Assembly (NCBI RefSeq): GCF_014490785.1
Contig: NZ_CP051488.1
Span: 3,038,001 to 3,102,000 of the forward strand
Direction of reading: 5' to 3'
Length of the DNA: 64,000 bases
From: Kosakonia sp. SMBL-WEM22
Lineage (GTDB): Bacteria; Pseudomonadota; Gammaproteobacteria; Enterobacterales; Enterobacteriaceae
The number at the start of each line of letters is the position of its first letter. The first letter of the stretch is position 1. The notes under the pieces are model-generated. The model was not told where the DNA came from and searched no databases. It saw nothing but the letters and a program-made list of their open reading frames with translations. Shown one piece after another: positions 52,961 through 61,889 of the stretch. The position numbers and the translations under genes were made by a program.

Positions 52961-53130
52961 GCACACCGTCGCGGCTAAGTCTCCGGCCCAATGCCGGTAG
53001 CGTGGCGCGACCATCCCCTTTAAAGGTCAGCTTCCCTTTTATTCCCGCTGCGAGGAACAAGCAAAGGGAAGAAAAAGGCGAAAGCGACCGTCTTAAAGGG
53101 GATGGTCGCGCGTAGCGGGCGACGGTGTGC
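52961..53130. other. Nested inverted-repeat region, candidate oriT
   Basis: GCACACCGTCGC (52961-52972) pairs with GCGACGGTGTGC (53119-53130), and GCGCGACCATCCCCTTTAA (53005-53023) pairs with TTAAAGGGGATGGTCGCGC (53093-53111), both perfectly. They form one large nested fold in an otherwise non-coding 700-base gap (52682-53379) between the mating-pair genes and the coupling-protein/relaxase genes. Placement next to mobB/mobC fits oriT of CloDF13-like elements. No nick site is proven. An alternative is an RNA leader controlling the coupling protein. Confidence 0.55.
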
Positions 53131-53379
53131 CGCTTTTGACCCTGGGGGTTTTGGCGCGGCTTCCAGCCACGACATTACCCCCATGCGACATATCATAAGG
53201 GCGTCCAGCCCGCATGTACTGGCGCACGCCGTTTCGTGCGGGGAAGCATGCTTTCCTGCACATGGCCGCACAGCGGCCACCTTCTTTGTCCCGGACGTTC
53301 GCCCCGCCTTTTCGCCCGACCCCGTGGGGCGAACTGATGGGGCGATGTCATGGGGCGAATCACTGACGAAGGAGGCACG

Positions 53380-55239
53380 ATGATTTTAAATAAGCTTACC
53401 GCTTCACTGTCGCCGATAGTGAACGGGATGCTGGCGCTGCTCGCTTTTGTGCAACAGCAACAACTGATGCTGGCATTATTAGCGGGGCTAACGATGCCGT
53501 TTTTTGCATCAATGAAAAGCGATGAACGGCAGAAAGCCCCGCTCTGGAAAAAGCTGATTATGGCTTTTTTCCTGCTGTGTTTTCTCTCCGGCACACTGGC
53601 TCCGATAGTTATCGGAGCCTTTCAGTGGCTGTATAAAATCAGACTCACCAGTGATAATTCAGGACTGGCCTGGTCAGTACGGATTGCTTTCACTGTAACC
53701 GGGATTATTTTTCATATTATGCTTCGCCGGGTATTCACGCCGGAACTGGACAGAATAAAGAAACGCCTTGTTAAAAAGACCACCCTTGAACGGGAATTGC
53801 GCACCGATGTCCGCACCGTAAAGTCCTTGTTGCCGGAAACACTGCATTATGATCCGCTGGATTATATCGATCTGAATAAAGGTATTTTTACTGGCATGGA
53901 CAGGGAGAACGAACCGATGTATCTCCCGTTAAAAGACTGGCAGAAACAACATGCGGATATTATCGGCACTACCGGAGCCGGTAAAGGGGTGGCTGCCGGG
54001 ATATTGCTCTACCAGAGCATTCTGGCCGATGAAGGTGTCTTTGTTATGGACCCCAAGGATGATGAATGGGCTCCACACCTTTACCGCAAAGCCTGTGAGG
54101 ATGCAGGCAAGCCTTTTGCCTTAATTGACCTGCGAAAACAGCAATACCAGCTAAACCTGATTGAAAATATTACTGCCGATGAACTGGACGAATTGTTTGT
54201 TGCCGGTTTCAGCCTGGCGGAAAAAGGGCAGGAATCGGACTTCTATCGTATTGATGACCGAAAAGCCGCGCGTATGGCCGCGCAATTTGTCAGTGATAAC
54301 CCATCGGCAACTCTCCGTGATGTTTATAACGGTGATTACGTTCAGGGTATTGCCGAAAAAATCAAAGCGTTCTTTGGGAAGATTGAGGAACTGGCATTAC
54401 TCAATGCCATTAACTCACCAGAAGGCTTTTCGCTTAAGCACATATTTGATGAAGGCGGTTGCTGTTATGTTGTCGGCTCCATGCGAAACAGCAAAATTAT
54501 TACCGCCCAGCGCATGCTGCTGGTTCGCCTTTACCAGTTGGCAGAAAAGCGCGATCGAGTAACAGACGTCCCCCGCCCTATTGCTGTTTATCTTTCCGAA
54601 CTGAAATACCATCTATCCAGGCCAGCGCTGGAAGGTTTAGGCGCGGCGCGGGATAAAGGCGTACACATTATTATGGACCACCAGTCCATCGCCGATTTAA
54701 AAGACTGCCCGGCAGATTTGAAAGGTGACGCCGTTGTCGGTGCGGTCGTTGAAAATGCCAAATTCAAACTGGTTTACCGGGTTATGGACCCGGATACAGC
54801 GGAATGGGTGGCAAGAATGTCAGGCACTATTCTGGTGGATGACGAACTCCGTAAGGCTAAAACGGATAATATGCTGACGGAAACCATCGACAGTGAGCGC
54901 ACAATCCGCCAGGCCGAACGTTTCTTTATTGACAGCAATATGATCCTGAACCTGCCCGATTTTGTCAGTTTTATCTTTACGACAAAAGCACTGCCTTCTG
55001 CCTCCCTGATTTCACCAATCAAGGTCAGAAAACGCCGGCTAAAAATCTTTTCGGTTTCCCCTGATATTACCGCAACAGCGGCACCGGTGAAGATCGCACT
55101 GGATTTTGGCGAGAATGATAAACCAGCTATGCCGGATGTGATGACAACGCACCCGGCTCTTTTCTTCGACGAAATAGAAGTAAAACCGGTAAAGCCGAAA
55201 CCTGATGATGAAGAACACCTGTCCCCGCTGGATTTTTAA
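53380..55239 (+). CDS. mobB: VirD4/TraG-type coupling protein (MobB)
   Basis: A 619-residue T4CP: helices near residues 20-40 and 55-85 (LIMAFFLLCFLSGTLAPIVI) and a RecA-like motor with Walker A IIGTTGAGKGVAAG, Walker B-like GVFVMDPKDDEW, and IIMDHQSIADLKDCPADL in the TraG-like C-terminal half. GGAGG stands before the ATG at 53380. It recruits the relaxase-DNA complex to the T4SS. It is followed by mobC after nine bases, the MobB-MobC order of CloDF13 and ICEKp-type elements. Confidence 0.9.
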   Translation: MILNKLTASLSPIVNGMLALLAFVQQQQLMLALLAGLTMPFFASMKSDERQKAPLWKKLIMAFFLLCFLSGTLAPIVIGAFQWLYKIRLTSDNSGLAWSVRIAFTVTGIIFHIMLRRVFTPELDRIKKRLVKKTTLERELRTDVRTVKSLLPETLHYDPLDYIDLNKGIFTGMDRENEPMYLPLKDWQKQHADIIGTTGAGKGVAAGILLYQSILADEGVFVMDPKDDEWAPHLYRKACEDAGKPFALIDLRKQQYQLNLIENITADELDELFVAGFSLAEKGQESDFYRIDDRKAARMAAQFVSDNPSATLRDVYNGDYVQGIAEKIKAFFGKIEELALLNAINSPEGFSLKHIFDEGGCCYVVGSMRNSKIITAQRMLLVRLYQLAEKRDRVTDVPRPIAVYLSELKYHLSRPALEGLGAARDKGVHIIMDHQSIADLKDCPADLKGDAVVGAVVENAKFKLVYRVMDPDTAEWVARMSGTILVDDELRKAKTDNMLTETIDSERTIRQAERFFIDSNMILNLPDFVSFIFTTKALPSASLISPIKVRKRRLKIFSVSPDITATAAPVKIALDFGENDKPAMPDVMTTHPALFFDEIEVKPVKPKPDDEEHLSPLDF

Positions 55240-55248
55240 GGAGCGCTT

Positions 55249-55995
55249 ATGTTGATTTCATCCTTTCACGAGCGCCAGACGCGCAACAGCAAGAAAATAG
55301 AACAACTGCTTAATTTCCTGAAAGAAGAAACCTACAGCGATTTCAAAACGCTGATGCTGCTATTTGGTTTCCGGGATCATAAATCGCTTTATTCGTTGTT
55401 GGCAAAAACTGAGCAAATGGGGTTAATCCAGAAGCATGTGCTTGAATCACGGACAATGAAAATTTCATTATGGGGGATCACCAGCGACGGGCTGGCGGTG
55501 GTGTTAACTCCGGATGATAAAATCTTTCCCGCGAGGTTTGAACCATCAAAAATCACCGGCTGGACGCTGGAGCATCATCTTGATAATCAGGCCGCCAGGC
55601 TTATTCTGGAGAAGAAAGGCGCTTCGGGATGGATTAACGGCGACCGGGCCACCTTTATCAGCCAGTATCAGGTGAAACATCGCCCGGACGGGTTATTAAC
55701 CCTGCCTGACGGAAACGTTATTGCCATTGAAACCGAGCGCCGCCTCAAAACCCGAACCCGCTACCAGTCGATTATTGCCAGCCACCTGCTGGCCCGTACC
55801 CGCAAACAGTGGATTTATGTTTTTTATGTCATGCCTGACCCACAGAAAAAACGGGCACTTGAGCTGCTATTTCACAGCATCAGACACGTCATCATCAACC
55901 ATCAGCACGTCCCGCTGGAAGAACGCCACCGTCGGGTGTTTCGCGTTTATACCTTTGATGATCTGAAACACCTGTCATTAGGCAATTATACGTAA
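55249..55995 (+). CDS. mobC: MOB-C relaxase (MobC, PD-(D/E)xK type)
   Basis: A 248-residue protein with an N-terminal winged-helix-like DNA-binding part (LLLFGFRDHKSLYSLLAKTE-type) and a restriction-endonuclease-like core: KHRPDGLLTL, NVIAIETERRLKTRTRYQSI. The Asp in HRPDG and Glu in AIETE are the PD-(D/E)xK catalytic positions of CloDF13-type relaxases, which differ from His-hydrophobic-His relaxases. It nicks oriT for transfer. AAGGAG precedes the ATG. A strong terminator follows. Confidence 0.85.
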   Translation: MLISSFHERQTRNSKKIEQLLNFLKEETYSDFKTLMLLFGFRDHKSLYSLLAKTEQMGLIQKHVLESRTMKISLWGITSDGLAVVLTPDDKIFPARFEPSKITGWTLEHHLDNQAARLILEKKGASGWINGDRATFISQYQVKHRPDGLLTLPDGNVIAIETERRLKTRTRYQSIIASHLLARTRKQWIYVFYVMPDPQKKRALELLFHSIRHVIINHQHVPLEERHRRVFRVYTFDDLKHLSLGNYT

Positions 55996-56025
55996 GTTTT
56001 TACTCAGGCCATCACGATGGCCTCA

Positions 56026-56063
56026 CCGGCCTGGCGGCGATACCGCCAGGCCGGAAGTTTTTT
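56026..56063 (+). terminator. Terminator after mobC
   Basis: CCGGCCTGGCGG and CCGCCAGGCCGG form a 12-base perfect stem around CGATA, then AAGTTTTTT. A smaller hairpin (AGGCCATCACGATGGCCT) lies just before it. It ends the transfer operon and faces ardC on the other strand. Confidence 0.85.
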
Positions 56064-56188
56064 ATTGCACTGCGAGGCGCAGACTGTCCGGTACAAGCTG
56101 TGCTGCGTTCCGCCTCAGTCTGCGCTTTGCAGCGTTACTGGTTAAAAACCATGTAACCGCATTCCCTTGCGGTTGTCCGGCTTCGGCC

Positions 56189-57136
56189 TCAGAGTTTATC
56201 CATCAGATAACGATGCGCTTTAGAGGAGGCGCTGGCCGCTTTGAAAATAAAGCGCTTGTCGTTTTTCAGCGCTTTCAGCCAGGAAGCAATATAGCTTTCA
56301 TGCTGTACCTCTCCATCAATCCCCAGATCCGCCATCAGAAAAGCACTTCCCAGCTCCGCCACCAGTTCTTCCTCTGCATAACCCGCACTGCCAAACTTCC
56401 CTTTCATTTCACGGTTCAGGCGTTTTTTACCCCCACTCCAGTGAACCAGCTCATGCAGGCTGGTAGCGTAAAAGTTAACCGCATCCGAAAACAGATGGCG
56501 CTCAGGTAGCCAGACTTCATCAGTTGAGGGGTTGAAAAAGGCGTTTTGTCCTTTCTCAATGATGTTTGCGCCACTCTTCCGTAACAGATTCTCAGCCTGC
56601 GGCAACGGGTCAAAGGTTGCTTCCGGACTGACAGTTTCAGTCGTCAGGGGCAGGCCGTCGATTTGCTGAACGTTAAATACGGTGAAAGTTTTCAGCATCG
56701 GGATATGGTCAATTTCTCCGGCGTCGTTTTCCTTCTCCAGCGTGGTGTAGAAAATGGCTGTGGTGCCACGTTCACGCGTGTGAACCTGTCCACCTGCCAT
56801 CTGCGCCTGTTTATAGGTCAACCAGCGTGAATCGCTGAACCCCTGTTTTGATGCACTGCTCCACAGCAACATGATATTCATGCCACTGTAGGCTACGCCG
56901 GTGGCGTAATTAGATGGCAATCCAGACATGCCGGATACACGCTGCCACGGGCAGGACCAGGGTTTAACACCGGCTTCCAGCGCTGCAATGATGTTGTCGG
57001 TGACGGTCTGATAAATGTCGGTTCTGGTTTTAGAAAATTTCGTTTTTGAGGAGCCTGACGGGTCCAGCGGGGATACGCTGGTCGCCGCTGCGGCGTTAGG
57101 GGCTCTTGTCAGGGAGATATGCAGGGTATTCGTCAT
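56189..57136 (-). CDS. ArdC-like antirestriction protein
   Basis: A 315-residue protein with an N-terminal ssDNA-binding DUF1738 domain (YQTVTDNIIAALEAGVKPWS, CPWQR, LPSNYATGVAYSGMN) and a C-terminal zinc metallopeptidase-like domain with HELVH (YATSLHELVHWSGGKKR). ArdC proteins protect incoming single-stranded DNA from restriction. GGAG lies before the ATG at 57136. It is separate from the transfer operon and reads toward it, with terminators between. The antirestriction role follows from the family. Confidence 0.85.
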   Translation of the reverse strand: MTNTLHISLTRAPNAAAATSVSPLDPSGSSKTKFSKTRTDIYQTVTDNIIAALEAGVKPWSCPWQRVSGMSGLPSNYATGVAYSGMNIMLLWSSASKQGFSDSRWLTYKQAQMAGGQVHTRERGTTAIFYTTLEKENDAGEIDHIPMLKTFTVFNVQQIDGLPLTTETVSPEATFDPLPQAENLLRKSGANIIEKGQNAFFNPSTDEVWLPERHLFSDAVNFYATSLHELVHWSGGKKRLNREMKGKFGSAGYAEEELVAELGSAFLMADLGIDGEVQHESYIASWLKALKNDKRFIFKAASASSKAHRYLMDKL

Positions 57137-58054
57137 GGTTTTTTCTCCGTCAGTGTGTGATTTTCGTCTTCGTATCGCCTGACGGTTCGCTTTCCCGGCA
57201 TCGTTCTGTCCTGCAAGGGCGCAGAATGCGTGCCATTTACCCTTGCGGGACGGGTTGTGTTGGGAAACGATTAACCGGAAGCGAATACGGGGAACGGAAA
57301 GCACACAGGAGAAAAAAATTGCCCCTGCATAGCCGGGCATAGCACCCCTTACTCCGCAGTGGTGAAAAGCAGATTTGGTGATGTTGAGCCGGAGACTGGC
57401 ACTGACAGGAACTTCATGTAGGTGTTAGCATGCTTTCTTGCCGGACGAGGCGGTCCTGCTAACTGGGGGCGGTTTGTTGTTAAATTGTCTCGTTCCGGCA
57501 TCAATCACTACCTGTTCTGGGCTGTCTACGTATTGAACGCAGCATAGAGTCTATCTAACACCACCCGGATCCGGGGTTAGAGATTTCTTGAAACAGGCCA
57601 CAGCGCCGTAACCGGGGCACCCGGGCGTAGCGAGCGGCCCCAGCTTGCTACGCAGGTGTGACTATGGTTTTGGTAGTAACCAACATCGACAGTTGTGCTT
57701 CTAGTACATATAAGAGGCGGTCTTACTAGCTAGCGACTCGCCCCCCCACTTAAGTAATAAGTCTAAAGTTTCGTAATTATCTGATTGCCAGATTGACCAA
57801 ATCCATAACATGAGTAACATTTGTAAATATTCATACAAGTGCAGTGCCTAGGCAACTGAGGGCGGTAGCGTGGGTCGAGGTCTCACTTTCTACATTGGAA
57901 GCCAATTGGCTATCACGTTCGAGCCTGTTCTTAGCAGCAAGAGATTGATACGTGCTATCCGGTTAGTCCAGACTATGGCTGGACCAAATTCTGGATTAGG
58001 TCCAATAAACTATATCAACTAGAAAAATATTTTTAATAGCATGAGGTTTTGTTT
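57137..58054. other. Intergenic region between ardC and the AT-rich cargo
   Basis: About 900 bases without a gene I can support. Composition changes from GC-rich at the left to AT-rich at the right. The right end is likely the promoter region of the modification operon; no exact boxes were assigned. The left part may hold the ardC leader, which single-strand-induced promoters often use. Confidence 0.5.
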
Positions 58055-59143
58055 ATGCACGTCATTTACGGAGAAACTATTAACGATGTAATAATGAAAC
58101 TCTTGGAAAAAGTGCTTAATGAAGGAGTTCGTGTTTCGACAAGGAATGGGGATGCTATAACTATTTATGATGTTAGTATGATCTTGCGAAACCCTAGATC
58201 AAGACATTTAAGTTTAGCGGGTCGAAAAAACAACATATTCTCCACATTTGCTGAAGCTATATGGGTATTTGCAGGCGATAACCGAATTAAACCATATCTA
58301 ACTTTTTTTTTACCAAGAGCGCCTAAATACTCAGATGATGGTGTCACTTGGCGAGCAGCTTATGGAGAAAGACTATACGCTCACGGGCAACTTGAAAATG
58401 TCGTGCAACAATTCAAAAACGAAGGAATATTTACAAGAAGAGCGGTCATTAGCCTATACATGCCTGACAGAGATACAAGTGAAAGCCTCATAAAGTTATA
58501 CAACATAGAACATAGTGTCGATATACCTTGTAATAACTTAATTCATTTCTTTATCACTCCTGACAAAAATTTAAATATTAAAATAGTCCAAAGAAGTGGC
58601 GATCTAATATTTGGAGTAAGCAATATAAACATTTTCGAGTTTAGTTTACTTCAAGAGATAGTACTTTCAATGTTACAGAGGGAAGTTGATAGCGAGATTA
58701 AACTAGGATACTTACATCATTCAGTAACTAATCTTCATATATATGATGATAGAATAGAACAAGCCAATGAAATACACAAAAGAAAAGAAGAACAAATAAC
58801 AGATTTGATAAACGATGATGAAATATCATTTCCTCCATCACTACCAAATATAAAATCATTATTCTGTGATATAGTCTTATTCCTTGAAAGAATAATAACG
58901 GAAAATACATATAAAATAGACACAATAGAGAAGGAAACTGAAAAACTAAAAAAAAAAATATTTATTGAACATTTTGTAGAAACTGAAAGAAATTTACTCT
59001 GGGGATATGCAGAAGCAGCTTTATCATATATTTTTCAGGAAAGGTTTAAACAACCAATAGTGTTAACAGCTAAGTTAAGCGATGATTTCAATCTAAGCGT
59101 AACTTCCAATCACTTCAATAATTCTAATAAGGAGCGCCTATGA
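58055..59143 (+). CDS. Thymidylate-synthase-fold enzyme, probable dUMP hydroxymethylase
   Basis: A 362-residue protein with ThyA-superfamily motifs: FAEAIWVFAGDNRIKPY, GERLYAHGQLENVVQQF, FTRRAVISLYMPD, nucleophile Cys159 in DIPCNN, IKIVQRSGD (Arg180-Asp183), NINIFEFSLLQ with Asn192 and LHIYDD. The Asn at the position that selects uracil over cytosine is kept. The C-terminal third (after about 225) is a charged extension absent from ThyA. With a hypermodification enzyme downstream, a dUMP hydroxymethylase making 5-hydroxymethyl-dUMP fits better than normal thymidylate synthesis. GAGG lies before the ATG at 58055, and the stop overlaps the next start by ATGA. Confidence 0.75.
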   Translation: MHVIYGETINDVIMKLLEKVLNEGVRVSTRNGDAITIYDVSMILRNPRSRHLSLAGRKNNIFSTFAEAIWVFAGDNRIKPYLTFFLPRAPKYSDDGVTWRAAYGERLYAHGQLENVVQQFKNEGIFTRRAVISLYMPDRDTSESLIKLYNIEHSVDIPCNNLIHFFITPDKNLNIKIVQRSGDLIFGVSNINIFEFSLLQEIVLSMLQREVDSEIKLGYLHHSVTNLHIYDDRIEQANEIHKRKEEQITDLINDDEISFPPSLPNIKSLFCDIVLFLERIITENTYKIDTIEKETEKLKKKIFIEHFVETERNLLWGYAEAALSYIFQERFKQPIVLTAKLSDDFNLSVTSNHFNNSNKERL

Positions 59144-59699
59144 AAATTGCATTCATGGGAATATCGGGTAGTGGAAAAGATTTTCTTGCTAATTATCTAA
59201 TATCCAACTATGAATTTGTTAGATTATCATTTAGCGATCAACTCAAAAAATTGGCCAATCATATTTACCCTTGGATGGAAAAGGATTATAGCCCTGAAAA
59301 GAAAACGTTATCACTCAATATAACCTTACCTACAGGCGACTTTATCAACCATTCACCAAGAGATATATGGCTGAGCTTAGACAAACTAAGGGAAATTGAA
59401 GAAAAAATATTTATTAGAATGCTATCAGAAGAGTTGAAAGCTTTAGAGGAAAATGAAGGAGCGAATAAAAACATAATAATTACTGACATAAGATCAAATG
59501 AAGAATTCGCATGGTGTAAGAACAATCAATTCACAATAGTTCATATAGAACCTGGGAAAATAATAATTATAAAAGATACGAAATTGACAAGTATGTAAAT
59601 GAGAACAAAACAAAATCAGACTATCATTTTAACAATAGTGTGAACGGAATTGATAGTTTTAAAAACTTTCTCGAAAGGGTATTATTTAGTGAACAGTAA
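59140..59699 (+). pseudogene. P-loop deoxynucleotide kinase, apparently frameshifted
   Basis: MKIAFMGISGSGKDFLANYL has the P-loop (GISGSGKD) of dNMP/adenylate-type kinases; RLSFSDQLKKLANHIYP, HSPRDIWLSLDKL and IIITDIRSNEEF follow. The frame stops at 59598 after IEPGKIIII. One extra A in the A-run at 59557-59560 would continue with NNNYKRYEIDKYVNENKTKS and end at 59699, a sensible C-terminus that overlaps the next gene. It probably phosphorylates a modified dNMP (such as 5-hmdUMP) or 5-hmdU in DNA. Called as frame-disrupted because the sequence as given ends early, but the core is intact and may work. Confidence 0.65.
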
Positions 59700-60720
59700 A
59701 AACGATCAACTTTTTTGTAATGTCAGAGAAATGAAAATTAAAACCGCTAAACCCATCTTAAATGAAGCTGTTATCAGGGAATGGTTTTATCATCAACGAG
59801 AGAGAACCTCTATATATTACAAGAAAGAGATACTTAACCTTCCGCCATATTGGACAGAAGACAAGATATTGAGAAACTATAAATTTGTAAATACTAAAAG
59901 AACATGGGACAAAGAAACCAAGTGGTTATTAACAAATATAACAAACAATGATAAATTGAGTTATGATAATAAAATACTCAATTCATTTCTATTTAGAGTG
60001 GTAAATAAAAGCGATACATTCAAGGAAATTGATGCGCCCTTTGATTTCACAAATATGACGATTCGTGATATTAATGAAAAAATCAGGGAGAAGACTCTCA
60101 ATATATCCACAAAAAAACCAGGCTATGTATTTTTTAGTGCAGCCTATATTTTAGGAGGTCCGAAGTTTAATTTCGGGAAATACTTAGAAAATATAGAGGG
60201 CACAACGGAAAATGACATGGTAATTAGAATGATTAAATTTGTTTATTATAACCAAGATAAAATCGTTAATGGTGTAAAATCATCAAGAAATCAGCTTGAA
60301 GTTTTTGAACATTTAAAATCATTTTCAGGGATTGGGGATTTCCTAGCATATCAAATTTTCATAGATCTGACATACTTAGCCAATTTTCCGTTTACAGAGT
60401 TGAATTTTGTTATTTCAGGCCCTGGTTGTGAAAGAGGAATTAATTGGATTTTTTCTAATAGAGATGGAATGAATAGCGAAGAGTGTTTGTTCTGGTTCAC
60501 TATTAACCAAAACAACATCGCGGAAAAATATAATGAACACTGGAACATGGATGAAATATTCCATTTCCTGCCTAAAGAAGAAAGAGTTTACACCTTAATG
60601 GATATGGAAAATAGTGGTGCATGCGAGATAGATAAAAGATGCCGAACTAAATTTAACAATAAAAGACCGAAACAAAAGTATCATTATCAAAGTAATAATA
60701 TAGAATTATTTTATAATTAG
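59689..60720 (+). CDS. Thymine-hypermodification protein (HMUDK_hel / aGPT-Pplase type)
   Basis: About 343 residues, all-helical, with the family patterns FSGIGDFLAYQIFIDLTYL and FPFTELNFVISGPGCERG. These belong to the DNA-glycosylase-like helical family called alpha-glutamyl/putrescinyl-thymine pyrophosphorylase, now HMUDK_hel, known from phages with hypermodified thymidine. A GTG at 59689 overlaps the restored kinase end; an ATG at 59731 is another choice. It probably acts on 5-hydroxymethyluracil in DNA, forming or using a pyrophosphorylated base. Such genes outside phages are rare. The catalytic residues are not mapped by me. Confidence 0.7.
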   Translation: MNSKNDQLFCNVREMKIKTAKPILNEAVIREWFYHQRERTSIYYKKEILNLPPYWTEDKILRNYKFVNTKRTWDKETKWLLTNITNNDKLSYDNKILNSFLFRVVNKSDTFKEIDAPFDFTNMTIRDINEKIREKTLNISTKKPGYVFFSAAYILGGPKFNFGKYLENIEGTTENDMVIRMIKFVYYNQDKIVNGVKSSRNQLEVFEHLKSFSGIGDFLAYQIFIDLTYLANFPFTELNFVISGPGCERGINWIFSNRDGMNSEECLFWFTINQNNIAEKYNEHWNMDEIFHFLPKEERVYTLMDMENSGACEIDKRCRTKFNNKRPKQKYHYQSNNIELFYN

Positions 60721-60741
60721 CAAATTACAAAGGATTTTAAA

Positions 60742-61233
60742 ATGGTTAAAGAAATTAAGAAAAATGTTTTTGTTAGCCATCATCATAAAGATGACGCTAG
60801 TGTTGATGGGATTTCTCGTTTAGCTGCAGCAAAAGGTTATCATTTACGTAATAGTTCTATCAGAATGAAACCTGAAAACCAGCAACGAGTTGAGGAAAAA
60901 AAACTTAGTGATAGAACGATTGCACGTTTACTTAGAATGAAAATGAGGTGGGCTAGTCAAGTTATAGTTGTTATCGGGAAAGAAACGCATACCAGACCTT
61001 GGGTAAACTGGGAAATTCAAGTAGCTCATCAACTTGGAAAACCAATCATAGGTGTATATGAAAATGGTTTAAAAGGCGATGTAAAACTACCAGAGAATCT
61101 CGAAAAGTATGCAACCTCTATAGTGGCCTGGAGAAGTGACGCCATTATCAACGCACTAGAAGGTAAAACTTCATTTGAAAAACCTGATGGTACGGATCGT
61201 GATAAAGTTCAAGGTGGGAATGTCGTATGCTAA
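60742..61233 (+). CDS. TIR-like (DUF1863, ThsB-type) protein
   Basis: A 163-residue protein: KNVFVSHHHKDDASVDGISR is the TIR-like DUF1863/MTH538 start, followed by SQVIVVIGKETHTRPWVNWE, where Glu91 is the likely catalytic or binding acid, and LGKPIIGVYENGLKGD. Similar proteins (ThsB of Thoeris) make a cyclic-ADP-ribose-like signal from NAD+ when a phage is sensed. It lacks a second domain. AAGGA lies before the ATG. It overlaps the Nmad2 gene by seven bases, so both are translated together. It is part of the modification operon. Confidence 0.75.
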   Translation: MVKEIKKNVFVSHHHKDDASVDGISRLAAAKGYHLRNSSIRMKPENQQRVEEKKLSDRTIARLLRMKMRWASQVIVVIGKETHTRPWVNWEIQVAHQLGKPIIGVYENGLKGDVKLPENLEKYATSIVAWRSDAIINALEGKTSFEKPDGTDRDKVQGGNVVC

Positions 61234-61889
61234 TTGAGCCTAACTCTCACCTTTATGTCTATGCAATAACGAGAGACTTTGGTTTTGCACCCAATCCATT
61301 TCATGGAAGTTGTACCTTGGCAACATGCAAACCTGGAATTAGAAAGTCTGCTAAAGTGGGTGATTGGATACTCGGAGTTGGTGGAGCTAATTTAAAATCA
61401 GCTAAAAAAAAATGTATCCTATTAATGAAAGTTTCAGAAAAAATTAGTTTCAATGCTTATTGGGAGGATACCAGATTTTCTATCAAAAAGCCTGCTAGAA
61501 ATGGTAGTCATGTACAAATTCTGGGCGATAACATCTACCATCAAAATGAAAAAAATGAATGGATACAAGAAGATTCTCATCATAGCAATCCTGATGGTTC
61601 ATTTAACATGACAAATCTTGAACGAGATACTAGTTCTAATAACGTGTTGATTTCTGATCATTTTTATTATTTCGGTAATAAAGCGATTGAAGTAGACTTA
61701 GACTCCCTTGAATATCATAGAATTAGAAACTATAAAAAGATTCCTTTAAATTCTACAATACCAGCCATTAACCTTATAAAAAGAATTGAATTTGATTTTA
61801 GAAGTGATAAAAATTCAGTTATATCTGACCCATGCAATTTTTCTGATTTCTATAAACGTGTAGATCAGCGAACTGGAGAGCTTTATTGA
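61227..61889 (+). CDS. Nmad2-like (nucleotide-modification-associated) protein
   Basis: A 220-residue protein with the Nmad2 pattern: YVYAITRDFGFAPNPFHGSC continuing into TLATCKP, AKVGDWILGVGG, GDNIYHQNEKNEWIQED, and VLISDHFYYFGNKA. Aravind and co-workers defined Nmad families in DNA-modification gene clusters, with a suggested role in handling or sensing modified nucleotides. Tight overlap with the TIR gene suggests a sensor or adaptor for it. Function is inferred from context only. Confidence 0.7.
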   Translation: MLIEPNSHLYVYAITRDFGFAPNPFHGSCTLATCKPGIRKSAKVGDWILGVGGANLKSAKKKCILLMKVSEKISFNAYWEDTRFSIKKPARNGSHVQILGDNIYHQNEKNEWIQEDSHHSNPDGSFNMTNLERDTSSNNVLISDHFYYFGNKAIEVDLDSLEYHRIRNYKKIPLNSTIPAINLIKRIEFDFRSDKNSVISDPCNFSDFYKRVDQRTGELY

